DNA of 52,746 nucleotides from the NCBI GenBank assembly GCA_005798335.1, contig SYJV01000187.1, positions 1-52,746 on the forward strand, read 5' to 3'. Positions 17,961-26,823 of the stretch are shown here, piece after piece (the stretch's first letter is position 1; each line of letters opens with the position of its first letter). The notes below the pieces were generated by a model. That model did not search any database. It was not told the origin of the DNA and saw nothing but the letters and a program-made list of their open reading frames with translations. The stretch is from Planctomycetaceae bacterium. GTDB taxonomy: Bacteria > Planctomycetota > Planctomycetia > Pirellulales > Pirellulaceae. The position numbers and the translations under genes are program-made.

Positions 17961-18084
17961 TAGCGATTGTAGCCTGTCAGTCGTTGCTCCACCGAAACGG
18001 GTTCGGTGGAGGCGACGTTCAGCGCGGTGCGAATGGAAGATGAATGGACGATGGTAGGCGAATGAAACATTGCGGGCGCGGCGG

Positions 18085-21000
18085 CTAGTTTTCGGCGCGC
18101 CAGGTAACGGGTTGGCTGGTTTCGAGGTCGAAGTCGGGCCAGTTCTTCTGAATCCACTCGGCAGCGTCATGCATGTTGTGAAATCGACGCGGCGGTGGCT
18201 CGAGTTTGGGAGTGGCTGCATCGGTTGGTTGAGCTTCTGTGCCTGAGTCAGGCGGCGTCAAGAGAACGTGTTGACCGTCGTGGAATAGAAGTTCCTCAAA
18301 TCGCCGCAGCAGAAAATCCCGAGGCTCGTTAACACAAGCTGGATGCCGCAACATAGTGGCGACCGATTTTGCATCGCACATCGCCATGCTGGCAAACTTG
18401 AACGTTTCAAAGTCCATGTCAGTGCCATCAGAATAGTAACCTGGAGAAGTAGCAATGTAGTCCACGAGTATTGTGGTAGCTTCGGATGAGATCTGGTCGC
18501 GCTTCGGCAATTCAAGCGACTGGACCAATTTGTAAAGTTGCTCTGTTATGTGTCCTTGCGAAAATCGATGCAATGATTCAAGCATCCGTTCCGTCGCCCG
18601 CAAGCGAATTTCAGTCGGTAGTCGCACTGCAATGGAAGCTAACGCATTACCAGTATTTTGAAGTGCTTCAACATCCTCTGAACTTTGAAGTAAAGTAAGC
18701 AACTGATCGCTACAACGCGCTGCATGCTCAGATCTTATAGTCGCGGTAAGTGCCTCTAACGGCATTCGATAGGCGTGCTGAACAATTGCATTAGTTGAGT
18801 TCTCCAGGTTGCCAATGAGTGAGCCCCATAGAGATAATGCCTCGTTGGGGCCCAGTTTCGTTGATATAGCTGCTAGAACAGTACCCGCAGCGCGCCACTC
18901 GCTTTTATTCATCGAATCCAGATTCAATTTCGGTGTGATTGATATGACACTCTTCCACCCGTGCATCAACTGTTCAGAAGTCATCTGCTCTGTCAATGCA
19001 ATTAAGCACTTTGAAATATGTTCCGACTTGTCACCCAAAGGCGATTTCGGCAGTTCAGCCACAAGTGAATCCCAAACGCGAATCAATAGCTCAGAGTTCA
19101 CGGTCGTCGCGATTGCGACTAGGCCAGTTACCGCCGCAATTCTCTCGTTATCGGTTGGTGAATCTAAGTCATCGCGGAGCGAATTCACGCAACGCAGCCT
19201 TTGGTCTGGACCTAGAGAGTACGCCAACGAGATTAGAGCACGCCCCGTTGACGGTGTATCAACATCCTCCTGTCTTCGAAGATCATTGATGATCGCGTCC
19301 CAAACTCGTATCGCTTGCTCCGAGCTGAACCTTGGGGAAAACGCTACAAGAGCCTCTTCGAGCTTCGGGTGTACTTGGAATGAATCTGGCAGTTCCAACA
19401 TCGCGATTACAGCATCAGCGCAGCGGGTCACTTGCTCAGTTGTCAACTTGGGAGCATAAGGCACAAGGCTGCGCCATGCAGCAACTTGGATTTCCGAACC
19501 AGCGTTATTCTTATTCAATACACTGATGATCGCATTGACTCCGCGAAATTCTTGCTCACTACTAAGTCTGGAGGCGAGCGCCATGAGCCCGCAACAAGCA
19601 ACCGTTAAGACGTTGTTGTCCGCTTGCGATTCAAGAACGAGGATGAATGCATCTGCGCTTCGAGTTGCTTCATCCGCACTCAGTTTCGGACTGAGTATTG
19701 AGAAACACTGCCCCGCAAATAGTGCGACACGTTCATTTTGAGTGTCATACAGGGTTGTAATAAGCGTTCGCCACGCATGAGTTACTTGCTCGGTTCCCAA
19801 CTGCGGAGCAATTTCCAACAACCCATTCCAAACTTCTTCTTCTACGTTCCGTACTTTTGCTTCGTCCACAATTTCTAAAACCGAATTCCATTGGTCTTGG
19901 GGTCGATCGATTCCCCGCTTCGATAACAACGCCAAAATAAGTTTTCCGTTTGCGTCCAAATTTCCTCGATACTTGGCCGCGGACCAAATGCGAATGACAT
20001 CATTCCAACCCTGTTCTGCATGTTCAGAGTTCAATTTTGCCGCCAACAAATTCAAGCACGTTTCTGCAATTTCGACTCCGTGCCATGCTTCCGATTTCTC
20101 CCATACGTCTACCATCGCATTCCACATTTGCGACGCTCGAACGGAGTTTAGTTTTGTCGTCAATTCTGCTAGACATATGCTAAGGTGCGAATAATTGTCG
20201 TAACTAGATTTTTCAATCAAAGGTATCAGTACATCCCAGCATCGGACCACCTGTTCTGTTGTAAGTTGTTCCACTTGATTACCGATGAATTCGATGAAAT
20301 CTCGGAATACAGGATTAGAGTTCGCCTGGGCGGAGATGGAAGCGCCGACGTATGTCAATGCCTCGGCCAGATTCGGCAAATCATTCGATCCCAACTCGAT
20401 CGTAATCCACACAGCGGCGACGCGGATTCGGGGGTCGGCTTTGAGATCGCGCTGTTTGGCGGAAACTAGCTTGATGGCTTGAGCGCGACGGGTTGGGCTG
20501 AGCGCGACGCAGGCTTGCATGGCGCGCTCGGCGCGACGAGCTACGCGGAGGGCGATTTCGGGATCTTCGAACGCGATTTCCAAGATGCGGAGTTTTAGTC
20601 GCGAGTCGGGGATCGCGGACCAGTCGACGAAGCTGCGGAGTTCGGCCGTGTTGGGCTGGTCGCCGTATCCGATCGGGCGAAGAAGGCCGCTTATGAGCTG
20701 CCGTTCGGCCAACTCGCGCTGCCGCTCCTTGGCGTCGCGCTCCTGCGTTACTGCGTCAAGTGCGTCGAGCGCTTTCTTCTCCGAAGCAATTGCGGCTTGT
20801 TGCGATCGGCTCGCCTTTCGCTCGGCGGTCGTAGCGCGAAACAGGCCCCAGGTCGTACCGATCATTCCAACGACCAGCGCGACGAACACGGCGGACGCGG
20901 CAATCACTTTGCCTTTGTGCTTGCGAATGAATTTCTTCACGCGGTAGGATGTACTCGGTGGACAAGCTTCGACGGCTTCGTCGTCGAGAAAACGCTGAAT

Positions 21001-22122
21001 GTCGCGAGCGAATCCGTTGGCGGTTTCATAACGGCGGCCACGTTCCTTTTCGAGCGACTTCATGACGATCCAATCGAGATCACCGGCCAGCGAACGACGC
21101 AGTTCGCGAGGATCGATGCTGCGCTGAGCGGCGATGCTGGGGAGTGCGTCGCTGCCGCTGAGCCGGATGCTGGGTCGCGGAGGTTCGACTTCGCGGATCA
21201 AGCGAAGGACTTCGTCGAGGGCGGCTTGTTGCAGTTGCTGGCGCTCGAGCGGCGTCGTGCCGGTGAGCAGTTCGTACAGAACGACGCCGAGTGAATAAAT
21301 ATCGGTCCGCGTATCGACGTCGAGGTTATTGTGCTCGGCTTGTTCCGGACTCATGTACAGCGGCGTGCCGACCATGATGCCGTGGCCGGTATAGATCGAA
21401 TTGTCGGTCAGCGACTGGTGTAGCGCCTTGGCCAGCCCAAAGTCGATGACCTTCGGCACCGGGTCGCCGTCGTACAAGCAAATGAGAATGTTCGATGGTT
21501 TCAGATCGCGATGGACGATTCCTTTGTGGTGAGCATGTTGTACAGCCTGGCAAACTGGGATGAACAGTTTCAATCGATCCTTCAGCGACAATCGGGCTCG
21601 ATCACAGTATTCCGTTAACGGAACTCCCTTGACGTATTCCATCACAAAGTACGGATGACCATGGTCGGTCATGCCTCCGTCAAAGACTTTGGCGATGTTG
21701 GGATGGTCCATCACCGCCAGGGCTTGCCGTTCGGCTTCGAACCTCGCCAACACCTGTTTCGAATCCATGCCGGCCTTGACCAGTTTGATAGCCACTCGCC
21801 GTTTGACCGGTTGTTGCTGTTCGGCGACCCAAACGGACCCCATGCCCCCTTCGCCGATATTCTCGAGCAATTTGTAGCGACCGCCGAGAATCGAACCAAG
21901 GTTCAGGAGGTTTTTGGTATGAACCGCTGTCGCGTCCAATGCAGCATGAGCTTCCTTTTTCGGATGTTCGATTCGATCAACGTCGGCAAAGAACTCCGCC
22001 AAGCGAACTGCTTGATCGGGATGTGCCTCAATCAAACGGTGACGATCTGGTTTTTCCCCTCGTTCTTCGGCTTGTAAGTATTCAGCGATGAGGCTATCGA
22101 GAGGATCGTCATTGGACTGCAT
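18085..22122 (-). CDS. Receptor-like Ser/Thr protein kinase with TM segment and HEAT-like repeats
   Basis: A 1345-residue kinase. After an N-terminal helical region (1-80) comes a Hanks-type kinase domain with Gly-loop GEGGMGSV, Lys113, HRDLKPSN (204-211), DFG (227-229) and SPE (258-260); all catalytic residues are present. A single transmembrane segment (405-428) follows a basic [10 protein letters not shown] stretch. Past a short coiled coil, residues about 590-1250 form an array of roughly 44-residue helical repeats with a recurrent LxSEQxxRxWDAxI pattern, resembling HEAT/ARM repeats, so this part would be extracytoplasmic. The start is ATG 22122 with GGAG 7 nt upstream. The kinase-domain half looks GC-richer than the repeat half. 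It is bracketed by DUF1501 3'-end copies. Confidence 0.9.
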   Translation of the reverse strand: MQSNDDPLDSLIAEYLQAEERGEKPDRHRLIEAHPDQAVRLAEFFADVDRIEHPKKEAHAALDATAVHTKNLLNLGSILGGRYKLLENIGEGGMGSVWVAEQQQPVKRRVAIKLVKAGMDSKQVLARFEAERQALAVMDHPNIAKVFDGGMTDHGHPYFVMEYVKGVPLTEYCDRARLSLKDRLKLFIPVCQAVQHAHHKGIVHRDLKPSNILICLYDGDPVPKVIDFGLAKALHQSLTDNSIYTGHGIMVGTPLYMSPEQAEHNNLDVDTRTDIYSLGVVLYELLTGTTPLERQQLQQAALDEVLRLIREVEPPRPSIRLSGSDALPSIAAQRSIDPRELRRSLAGDLDWIVMKSLEKERGRRYETANGFARDIQRFLDDEAVEACPPSTSYRVKKFIRKHKGKVIAASAVFVALVVGMIGTTWGLFRATTAERKASRSQQAAIASEKKALDALDAVTQERDAKERQRELAERQLISGLLRPIGYGDQPNTAELRSFVDWSAIPDSRLKLRILEIAFEDPEIALRVARRAERAMQACVALSPTRRAQAIKLVSAKQRDLKADPRIRVAAVWITIELGSNDLPNLAEALTYVGASISAQANSNPVFRDFIEFIGNQVEQLTTEQVVRCWDVLIPLIEKSSYDNYSHLSICLAELTTKLNSVRASQMWNAMVDVWEKSEAWHGVEIAETCLNLLAAKLNSEHAEQGWNDVIRIWSAAKYRGNLDANGKLILALLSKRGIDRPQDQWNSVLEIVDEAKVRNVEEEVWNGLLEIAPQLGTEQVTHAWRTLITTLYDTQNERVALFAGQCFSILSPKLSADEATRSADAFILVLESQADNNVLTVACCGLMALASRLSSEQEFRGVNAIISVLNKNNAGSEIQVAAWRSLVPYAPKLTTEQVTRCADAVIAMLELPDSFQVHPKLEEALVAFSPRFSSEQAIRVWDAIINDLRRQEDVDTPSTGRALISLAYSLGPDQRLRCVNSLRDDLDSPTDNERIAAVTGLVAIATTVNSELLIRVWDSLVAELPKSPLGDKSEHISKCLIALTEQMTSEQLMHGWKSVISITPKLNLDSMNKSEWRAAGTVLAAISTKLGPNEALSLWGSLIGNLENSTNAIVQHAYRMPLEALTATIRSEHAARCSDQLLTLLQSSEDVEALQNTGNALASIAVRLPTEIRLRATERMLESLHRFSQGHITEQLYKLVQSLELPKRDQISSEATTILVDYIATSPGYYSDGTDMDFETFKFASMAMCDAKSVATMLRHPACVNEPRDFLLRRFEELLFHDGQHVLLTPPDSGTEAQPTDAATPKLEPPPRRFHNMHDAAEWIQKNWPDFDLETSQPVTWRAEN

Positions 22123-22225
22123 GGCGGAGCTCCGAGAGTTGTGTGGCACGAGCCTCAAACGTCACCAAGTTATTAGACGAAAATTACCAATAAGCGATGC
22201 GCGGAAATGCCAGAAAAACGGTCGA

Positions 22226-22346
22226 CCGCTGAAGGCGGCCTCAACTAATAATCTTCTTGACGACGTGGGCTTCCTCGACGCCGGTCAAACGCTGGTCGAG
22301 ACCTTGGAACCGGAATGTCAGGCGGCGGTGATCGATTCCGAGTTGG
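22226..22346 (-). repeat. Direct repeat copy 2 (DUF1501 3' end)
   Basis: The intact-gene copy of the direct repeat that also occurs at 17839-17960. It covers the final codons, stop and 15 bp of 3' flank of the DUF1501 gene. Confidence 0.9.
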
Positions 22347-23719
22347 TTAAGGATGGTGGCGTTCAGGTCATTGATGTGGACGGCGTCGTCTTCGAATCGT
22401 GTCGTGCGTTGGCCGTTTGAATCGATTATGTTGTAGCTGTACTCGTCCGTCCGGCCGAGCTCGACGCCGCCCTTGATGCCTCCGCCAGCCAGCCATGCGG
22501 TAAAGCATCGAGGATGATGATCTCGTCCGTAATCGGTGGCGGTCAGCTTGCCCTGGCCATAGACCGTACGTCCAAACTCGCCGGAGCAGACTACCAGCGT
22601 ATCTTGCAGCATCCCGCGCAGCTTGAGATCCTGAATCAGTGCCGCCCAGGGTTGATCGACGTCCATGCATTGGCCCCGCAGTTTCGCAGGCAGTGTGCTG
22701 TGATGATCCCAGCCGCGGTGGAAGACTTGCACGAAGCGCACTCCCCGTTCGACCATCCGCCGGGCGAGCAAACAGTTGCGTGCAAACGAGCCGGACTTCT
22801 CGACTTCGGGACCGTACATCGCTTTAACCGAGTCGGGTTCGTCGCGAAGATCGGTCAGTTCCGGGACGGAGGCCTGCATACGGAAAGCCATCTCCTGCTG
22901 GGCAATGGTGGTCTGAATCTCCGGATCTCCGATGTCGGTCGCGTGTTTGTGATTGAGACCAGTCACCAGCTCGAGCATCTTACTGCGGCTGGTGCGGGAT
23001 ACACCTGCCGGGTTCGACAGAAAGAGGACTGGATCGCCGGCGGATTGAAAAGCCACTCCTTGATACTTGGAAGGCAAGAATCCCGTGCCCCACAAGCGGC
23101 TGTAGAGTGCCTGCACGTTCTGTTGGTCGCCGGACCAAAACGCCGAATTGAGCACGATAAAGTCCGGCAGATTACTGTTGAGCGATCCCAGCCCGTAACT
23201 CAGCCAGGCTCCCAAGCTTGGTTTGCCCTGGATTTGCGACCCGGTACAGATCTGAGTCTTGCCTTCATCGTGATTAATCGCCTCCGTGCGCATCGACTTG
23301 ATAAAACATAAATCGTCCACCACGGACGACAAGTGCGGCAGCAGTTCGCTCATGTACCTGCCGCAACTACCTTGCTGTTGGAATTTGAAGATGGACGGCT
23401 GGATCAATTTTTCCTTGCCGTCAGTCATGGCCGTTACGCGTTGACCGTCCCGGACCTCGTCGGGCAGAGGCTGTTTGTATTTCGCCTCCAGCCCCGGTTT
23501 GTAGTCATACAATTCGATCTGGCTGGGCGCTCCACCCATAAACAGAAAGATAACACGGCTGGCGCGCGGTCGAAAATGCGGCAGATCCGGTACAGCAGCC
23601 GGCGTTTGCTTGGCAACTAAGGAACCAAGCACAGCAGCTCCTAACCCCATGCTGGAGTGGTTCAAAAACCGACGCCGCGATTGCAACCAACGATATTGTT
23701 CGAGGAGATGTTCAGACAT
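22241..23719 (-). CDS. DUF1501 family protein, Tat-exported
   Basis: A 492-residue planctomycete-type DUF1501 protein, related to the sulfatase/alkaline phosphatase fold. The twin-arginine signal is SRRRFLNHSSMGLGAAVLGS (residues 14-33). Characteristic segments are VIFLFMGGAPSQIELYDYKP, RMVERGVRFVQVFHRGWDHH, VVCSGEFGRT and DYGRDHHPRCFTAWLAGGG. It normally works beside a PSD1/DUF1553 partner, possibly in extracytoplasmic polymer degradation, though no biochemical role is established that I know. Here its partner's place is taken by a relic and an island of plus-strand genes. It starts at ATG 23719. Confidence 0.93.
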   Translation of the reverse strand: MSEHLLEQYRWLQSRRRFLNHSSMGLGAAVLGSLVAKQTPAAVPDLPHFRPRASRVIFLFMGGAPSQIELYDYKPGLEAKYKQPLPDEVRDGQRVTAMTDGKEKLIQPSIFKFQQQGSCGRYMSELLPHLSSVVDDLCFIKSMRTEAINHDEGKTQICTGSQIQGKPSLGAWLSYGLGSLNSNLPDFIVLNSAFWSGDQQNVQALYSRLWGTGFLPSKYQGVAFQSAGDPVLFLSNPAGVSRTSRSKMLELVTGLNHKHATDIGDPEIQTTIAQQEMAFRMQASVPELTDLRDEPDSVKAMYGPEVEKSGSFARNCLLARRMVERGVRFVQVFHRGWDHHSTLPAKLRGQCMDVDQPWAALIQDLKLRGMLQDTLVVCSGEFGRTVYGQGKLTATDYGRDHHPRCFTAWLAGGGIKGGVELGRTDEYSYNIIDSNGQRTTRFEDDAVHINDLNATILNQLGIDHRRLTFRFQGLDQRLTGVEEAHVVKKIIS

Positions 23720-23727
23720 GGTCCATT

Positions 23728-23860
23728 ACTTGCGTGATTCGGGGTATCGAGATTAAGTAGAGAATCGACCACTATTGTATACGCAGCCGGCTCGATACAC
23801 TGCGCTTCGCTGGCCAAAGTCAGATGGGACGTCGTCGCCGTGCCGCATCCACATCCGGTT
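23728..23860 (-). pseudogene. Eroded 3' relic of a PSD1 (DUF1553) gene
   Basis: On the minus strand this reads LTLASEAQCIEPAAYTIV then VDSLLNLDTP, matching the end of the intact PSD1 protein (LTLASDAQRIELAAFTMV then VNSLFNLDAA). A DVDAAR segment upstream also matches. Two single-base deletions break the frame, one between the two blocks and one before the stop. Nucleotide identity is only about 70% by eye, so it derives from a different, older PSD1 paralogue. It ends a few bases before the DUF1501 start, the normal position of a PSD1 partner gene. Confidence 0.82.
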
Positions 23861-24355
23861 TACAGACTCGCCATCGACAATTGCATCATGTTGGATCTGA
23901 TTCAACGTCTCAAGAACGCCATGCCAAATCTGCCAGTTACTTTCTTGGTAAGAAACTTGACTTTCTTAGTAGAAAGTGGGAAAGTGGAACAAGAGACTAC
24001 TATTGTGTAGGACTTAAAGCGAATGGAAACTGAATTGCAACAAATTGACCGAGCAGCACGTCGACGAATTGCGAGAGTTTCTTCATGCGATGGGAAGGAA
24101 GACAAATCAAGGGGCGGTGGGTCTTGTTATCGATCGTGATTACTTGGAAATTGGGTTTGCGTTGGAGGAATAGTTCATGGCAAAAAACGCCGAAAGAATA
24201 GCCAAGTATTTTGCTACAATGCCTCGCGCGGCCCAGTTTTCAAAACTGAGCCGAACTGCGTCAACAAGATGTCGATCAACGTCTTATTGGGCGGGCATGG
24301 TACTTAACCACTAGGGGCGTATACTCGACGCATCCGTTTCCGAGCGAGGCCAGCC
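23861..24355. other. Island edge with palindromes and decayed ORFs
   Basis: These 495 bp hold no full gene. Two adjacent small dyads occur (TTTCTTggtAAGAAA, 23941-23955; ACTTTCTtagtAGAAAGT, 23960-23977). A short frame 24045-24173 and a 45-codon frame at 24177 follow. A near-perfect palindrome CAGTTTTcAAAACTG (24234-24248) lies about 110 bp before the antitoxin gene. Confidence 0.5.
24177..24314 (+). CDS. Short hypothetical ORF with strong RBS, possibly truncated
   Basis: A 45-codon frame starting MAKNAERIAKYFATM, with GGAGG (24164-24168) eight bases before the ATG. That ribosome-binding site lies inside the preceding short frame (24045-24173, ending DRDYLEIGFALEE), which has only a TTG start. 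The N-terminal part looks protein-like, the C-terminal part (after about residue 28) does not, which suggests a frameshifted remnant. I do not recognise either. Confidence 0.3.
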   Translation: MAKNAERIAKYFATMPRAAQFSKLSRTASTRCRSTSYWAGMVLNH

Positions 24356-24580
24356 ATGAACGAGTCCATCCCAGGCGTTCATTCCGATCCCGACATTCTT
24401 GGCGGGACGCCCGTGTTCGTGGGCACGCGAGTGCCGGTGCGAGCAATGCTGGATTATCTCGAACACAATCACCCTTTGGCCGAGTTCCTCGACGACTTCC
24501 CGACGGTCAATCGGGCGTTGGTGATCGGCGTCATCGAACACTTCAAACATGTCGTTGCCCATGCGCCTGCTGCTGGATGA
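24356..24580 (+). CDS. DUF433 family antitoxin
   Basis: A 74-residue DUF433 protein, the antitoxin partner class of DUF5615/VapC45-like PIN toxins. The typical core is present: HSDPDILGGTPVFVGTRVPV then MLDYLEHNHPLAEFLDDFPTV, a small winged-helix-like DNA-binding fold expected to repress its own operon. Its 3' end overlaps the toxin start by 32 bp, which couples their translation. Confidence 0.9.
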   Translation: MNESIPGVHSDPDILGGTPVFVGTRVPVRAMLDYLEHNHPLAEFLDDFPTVNRALVIGVIEHFKHVVAHAPAAG

Positions 24581-24881
24581 GTGTGTTCCGAAGCGTCTGA
24601 AACGGGAGCTGGTGGGCCATGAAGTCCAGACGGTTCAGGAAGCTGGATGGGCGGGCCTCAAGAACGGCGTGCTGTTGCGGGCGGCCGATGCGTCGTTCGA
24701 CGCCCTGATAACCGTTGATCAAGGCGTTCAACAACAGCAGAACATGACCGGCCTTCGCATTGGCGTGGTGATCATGGTGGCACCCAGCAACGACATTGAT
24801 GATCTCAGGCCGCTGATGGCAGAGCTCGTTGAAGAGTTGGGGCATTTGAAACCAGGTCAAATCAAACGAGTCGGTGGCTAA
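24549..24881 (+). CDS. DUF5615 PIN-like toxin
   Basis: A 110-residue PIN-like (DUF5615/Mut7-C-like) protein. The N-terminal acidic motif is LLLDECVPKRL and the second acidic centre is DALITVDQGVQQQQN; both belong to the metal-dependent RNase site of this fold. It is presumed to be an RNase toxin neutralised by the DUF433 protein. The start may be ATG 24549 or ATG 24561. The pair sits in an island on the strand opposite to its neighbours, as expected for a mobile or stabilising module. Confidence 0.88.
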   Translation: MSLPMRLLLDECVPKRLKRELVGHEVQTVQEAGWAGLKNGVLLRAADASFDALITVDQGVQQQQNMTGLRIGVVIMVAPSNDIDDLRPLMAELVEELGHLKPGQIKRVGG

Positions 24882-25157
24882 CACTCAAATGGAGCTGACG
24901 CCCCTGGATGCTGCCATCTCAGACCGCTAGGCGAGCATTTGTTCACGGAAGCAACAGCGCGCAGATTGAAACTCGAGTCGACTATGCATCCAGTAGGCCG
25001 CCCACGCATATCTACCTATCCTTTCAAAATGACTATGACCCGGGTCAGACGCAAATGCCACCCTTACAGATTTCAACGATCCACTTAATCACTGGGATAG
25101 TCCTTAATCGCTTCTAGCCGAATCACTAAATCAACGAATCAGGGAAGAGCTGCATCC
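24882..25157. other. Intergenic, no gene seen
   Basis: The 276 bp between the toxin gene and the dyad array contain only a short unconvincing frame (24908-25117). A GGGTCAGACGCAAATG string near 25042 resembles ends of some transposon-related repeats but has no partner here. Confidence 0.4.
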
Positions 25158-25234
25158 AGCCAAATATGCCATAGTTGGTGCATATTTGGCTATTCACGTC
25201 AGCCAAATATTGATGCACTGTGCTATAATTGGCT
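25158..25234 (+). promoter_or_regulatory. Two 34-bp dyads and -10 box before the ATPase gene
   Basis: Dyad 1 is AGCCAAATATGC (25158-25169) facing GCATATTTGGCT (25180-25191), perfect over 12 bp. Dyad 2 is AGCCAAATAT (25201-25210) facing ATAATTGGCT (25225-25234), with two mismatches. Both span exactly 34 bp. A perfect TATAAT (25224-25229) overlaps the last half-site, so a protein bound there would block RNA polymerase. No good -35 is visible, which suggests activator dependence or another sigma factor. Confidence 0.65.
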
Positions 25235-25286
25235 AAGCGGTCGAAACGAGTTTCCACCTGAGCTGCGAGTTCTTGGAGATAATGCT

Positions 25287-26708
25287 TTGCGATTCATCGG
25301 GCGAAATTTTGAACTAGCGCAACTTGCAGAGACGGAGAAGTCCAGCGAAGCAGCGTTGATCGTTGTCTATGGCAGACGCCGAGTTGGGAAAACAACTTTG
25401 ATCGAAAAAGCGTTTGAGAACCGTCGGCTTCTCAAGTTCGAAGGGGTCGAAGGAAAGCCGGATGCATTCCAGATCGCTCATTTCGCCGCCACCTTAAGAC
25501 GCTTTTTCAAGCGATCTAGGTTGGAGTTCGCGGTACCCGCGACTTGGACGGAAGCCTTTACGTTGTTGGCAGAGTGTGTTTCCAAAGGGACATGGACGAT
25601 TTACCTTGAGGAGCTTCAATGGATGGCGAATTATCGGCCGGATCTCATATCGGAACTCAAGCCGATATGGGATAACCTACTGCGTCGGAACCGTAATTTG
25701 CTTTGTGTACTCTGTGGCTCTTCACCTTCGTTCTTTTTGTCAGAAGTGATTCGCTCGCGCTCGCTCCATAATCGCAGCAGCCTCGATCTGCGACTTGACG
25801 AGTTTCCTATTCATGAAGCCGCATCCTTTCTTGGTCAACCATCCCTGCAATCTCTCTTTGATGCGTATCTTTCGGTGGGCGGTATTCCGATCTATCTCGA
25901 AAAGCTCAAGTCTGCAAGTTCGTTTTACCTGAGTCTCTGCCATCACAGTTTTCGAAAGAATGCTTTTTTCGCAACTGAGTTTGAGAAGGTATTCGTCAGC
26001 AGCTTTGGCAACAATCGCATTTATCGACGTATCGTACAAGTCTTGGGCCAGCGCGGTCACTGCACACGCGACAAAATCGCCAAAGATGTAGGCGTCCAGT
26101 CTGGCGGTACACTCACCACGATGCTGTTGGACTTAGAAGAGTGTGGCTTCATCCGTCGCGTGGTCCCTCTGGATAAATCCAACAGCAGCCTGCTAAGTTA
26201 CTACGCAATCCAGGATCCGTACTTGCACTTTTACTTCAAGTTCATTGAGCCCCATGCCCAGTCGATTCAAAACGGTGATTTTCAACGGCATCCGGAGCGA
26301 GTGATGAATACACGAAGCTATCGGCAATGGTTGGGTTTTGCGTTTGAACGATTCTGTCGAAAAAATGCGATGTCCATCGCGGAACGGCTTGGGTTTGGGG
26401 CCGTCCAGTTTCGTGCTGGATCATTCTTTCGACGTGGAAACGTACACGATATTGGTGCTCAAGTCGACTTGCTCTACGACCGGGCAGACAAAGTGTACAC
26501 AGTCTGTGAAGTGAAGTATCAGGATGCGCCAATCGGAACCGAAGTAATTGCTCAAGTTGAACGCAAGTTACAAGCGCTGCCGACCAAGCCCAACCGATCG
26601 ATCCAAAAAGTACTCATCACGAACTCAGGCATCTCAACCGGACTCAAGCAACGTCATTACTTTGATCGCGTTTTGACATTGGAGGACTTAGTTCAACCGG
26701 TGGAGTAG
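25287..26708 (+). CDS. ATP-binding protein, archaeal-type ATPase plus DUF234-like nuclease domain
   Basis: A 473-residue STAND-like P-loop ATPase of the family found in archaea and scattered bacteria. Walker A is GRRRVGKTT (residues 29-37), and the Walker B strand is degenerate (WTIYLEELQWM). A winged-helix region (about 250-310) follows. The C-terminus (GAQVDLLYDR, then VCEVKYQ) has the D and E-x-K pattern of PD-(D/E)XK nucleases, as in DUF234. The function is not established; such genes often occur in islands and some look defence-like. The start is TTG 25287 with GGAG 8 nt upstream. The regulatory dyads lie immediately upstream. Confidence 0.85.
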   Translation: MRFIGRNFELAQLAETEKSSEAALIVVYGRRRVGKTTLIEKAFENRRLLKFEGVEGKPDAFQIAHFAATLRRFFKRSRLEFAVPATWTEAFTLLAECVSKGTWTIYLEELQWMANYRPDLISELKPIWDNLLRRNRNLLCVLCGSSPSFFLSEVIRSRSLHNRSSLDLRLDEFPIHEAASFLGQPSLQSLFDAYLSVGGIPIYLEKLKSASSFYLSLCHHSFRKNAFFATEFEKVFVSSFGNNRIYRRIVQVLGQRGHCTRDKIAKDVGVQSGGTLTTMLLDLEECGFIRRVVPLDKSNSSLLSYYAIQDPYLHFYFKFIEPHAQSIQNGDFQRHPERVMNTRSYRQWLGFAFERFCRKNAMSIAERLGFGAVQFRAGSFFRRGNVHDIGAQVDLLYDRADKVYTVCEVKYQDAPIGTEVIAQVERKLQALPTKPNRSIQKVLITNSGISTGLKQRHYFDRVLTLEDLVQPVE

Positions 26709-26823
26709 TCGACACATTGCCCAACCGACTTGAACGTATTGTTGCTATCTGTACATGGTCGAAATTCTAAAATGCGGAAGCCATTTCGAGGCTATCCATA
26801 GCTTATTGTTAGCAATTAGCAAG

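Noticed and set aside
23824-24010. Plus-strand protein-like frame ending NLTFLVESGKVEQETTIV
   Set aside because: Its first part is antisense to the PSD1 relic and it lacks a start and ribosome-binding site.
25042-25063. GGGTCAGACGCAAATGCCACCC as a transposon end
   Set aside because: There is no transposase, no matching second end and no target duplication in the window.
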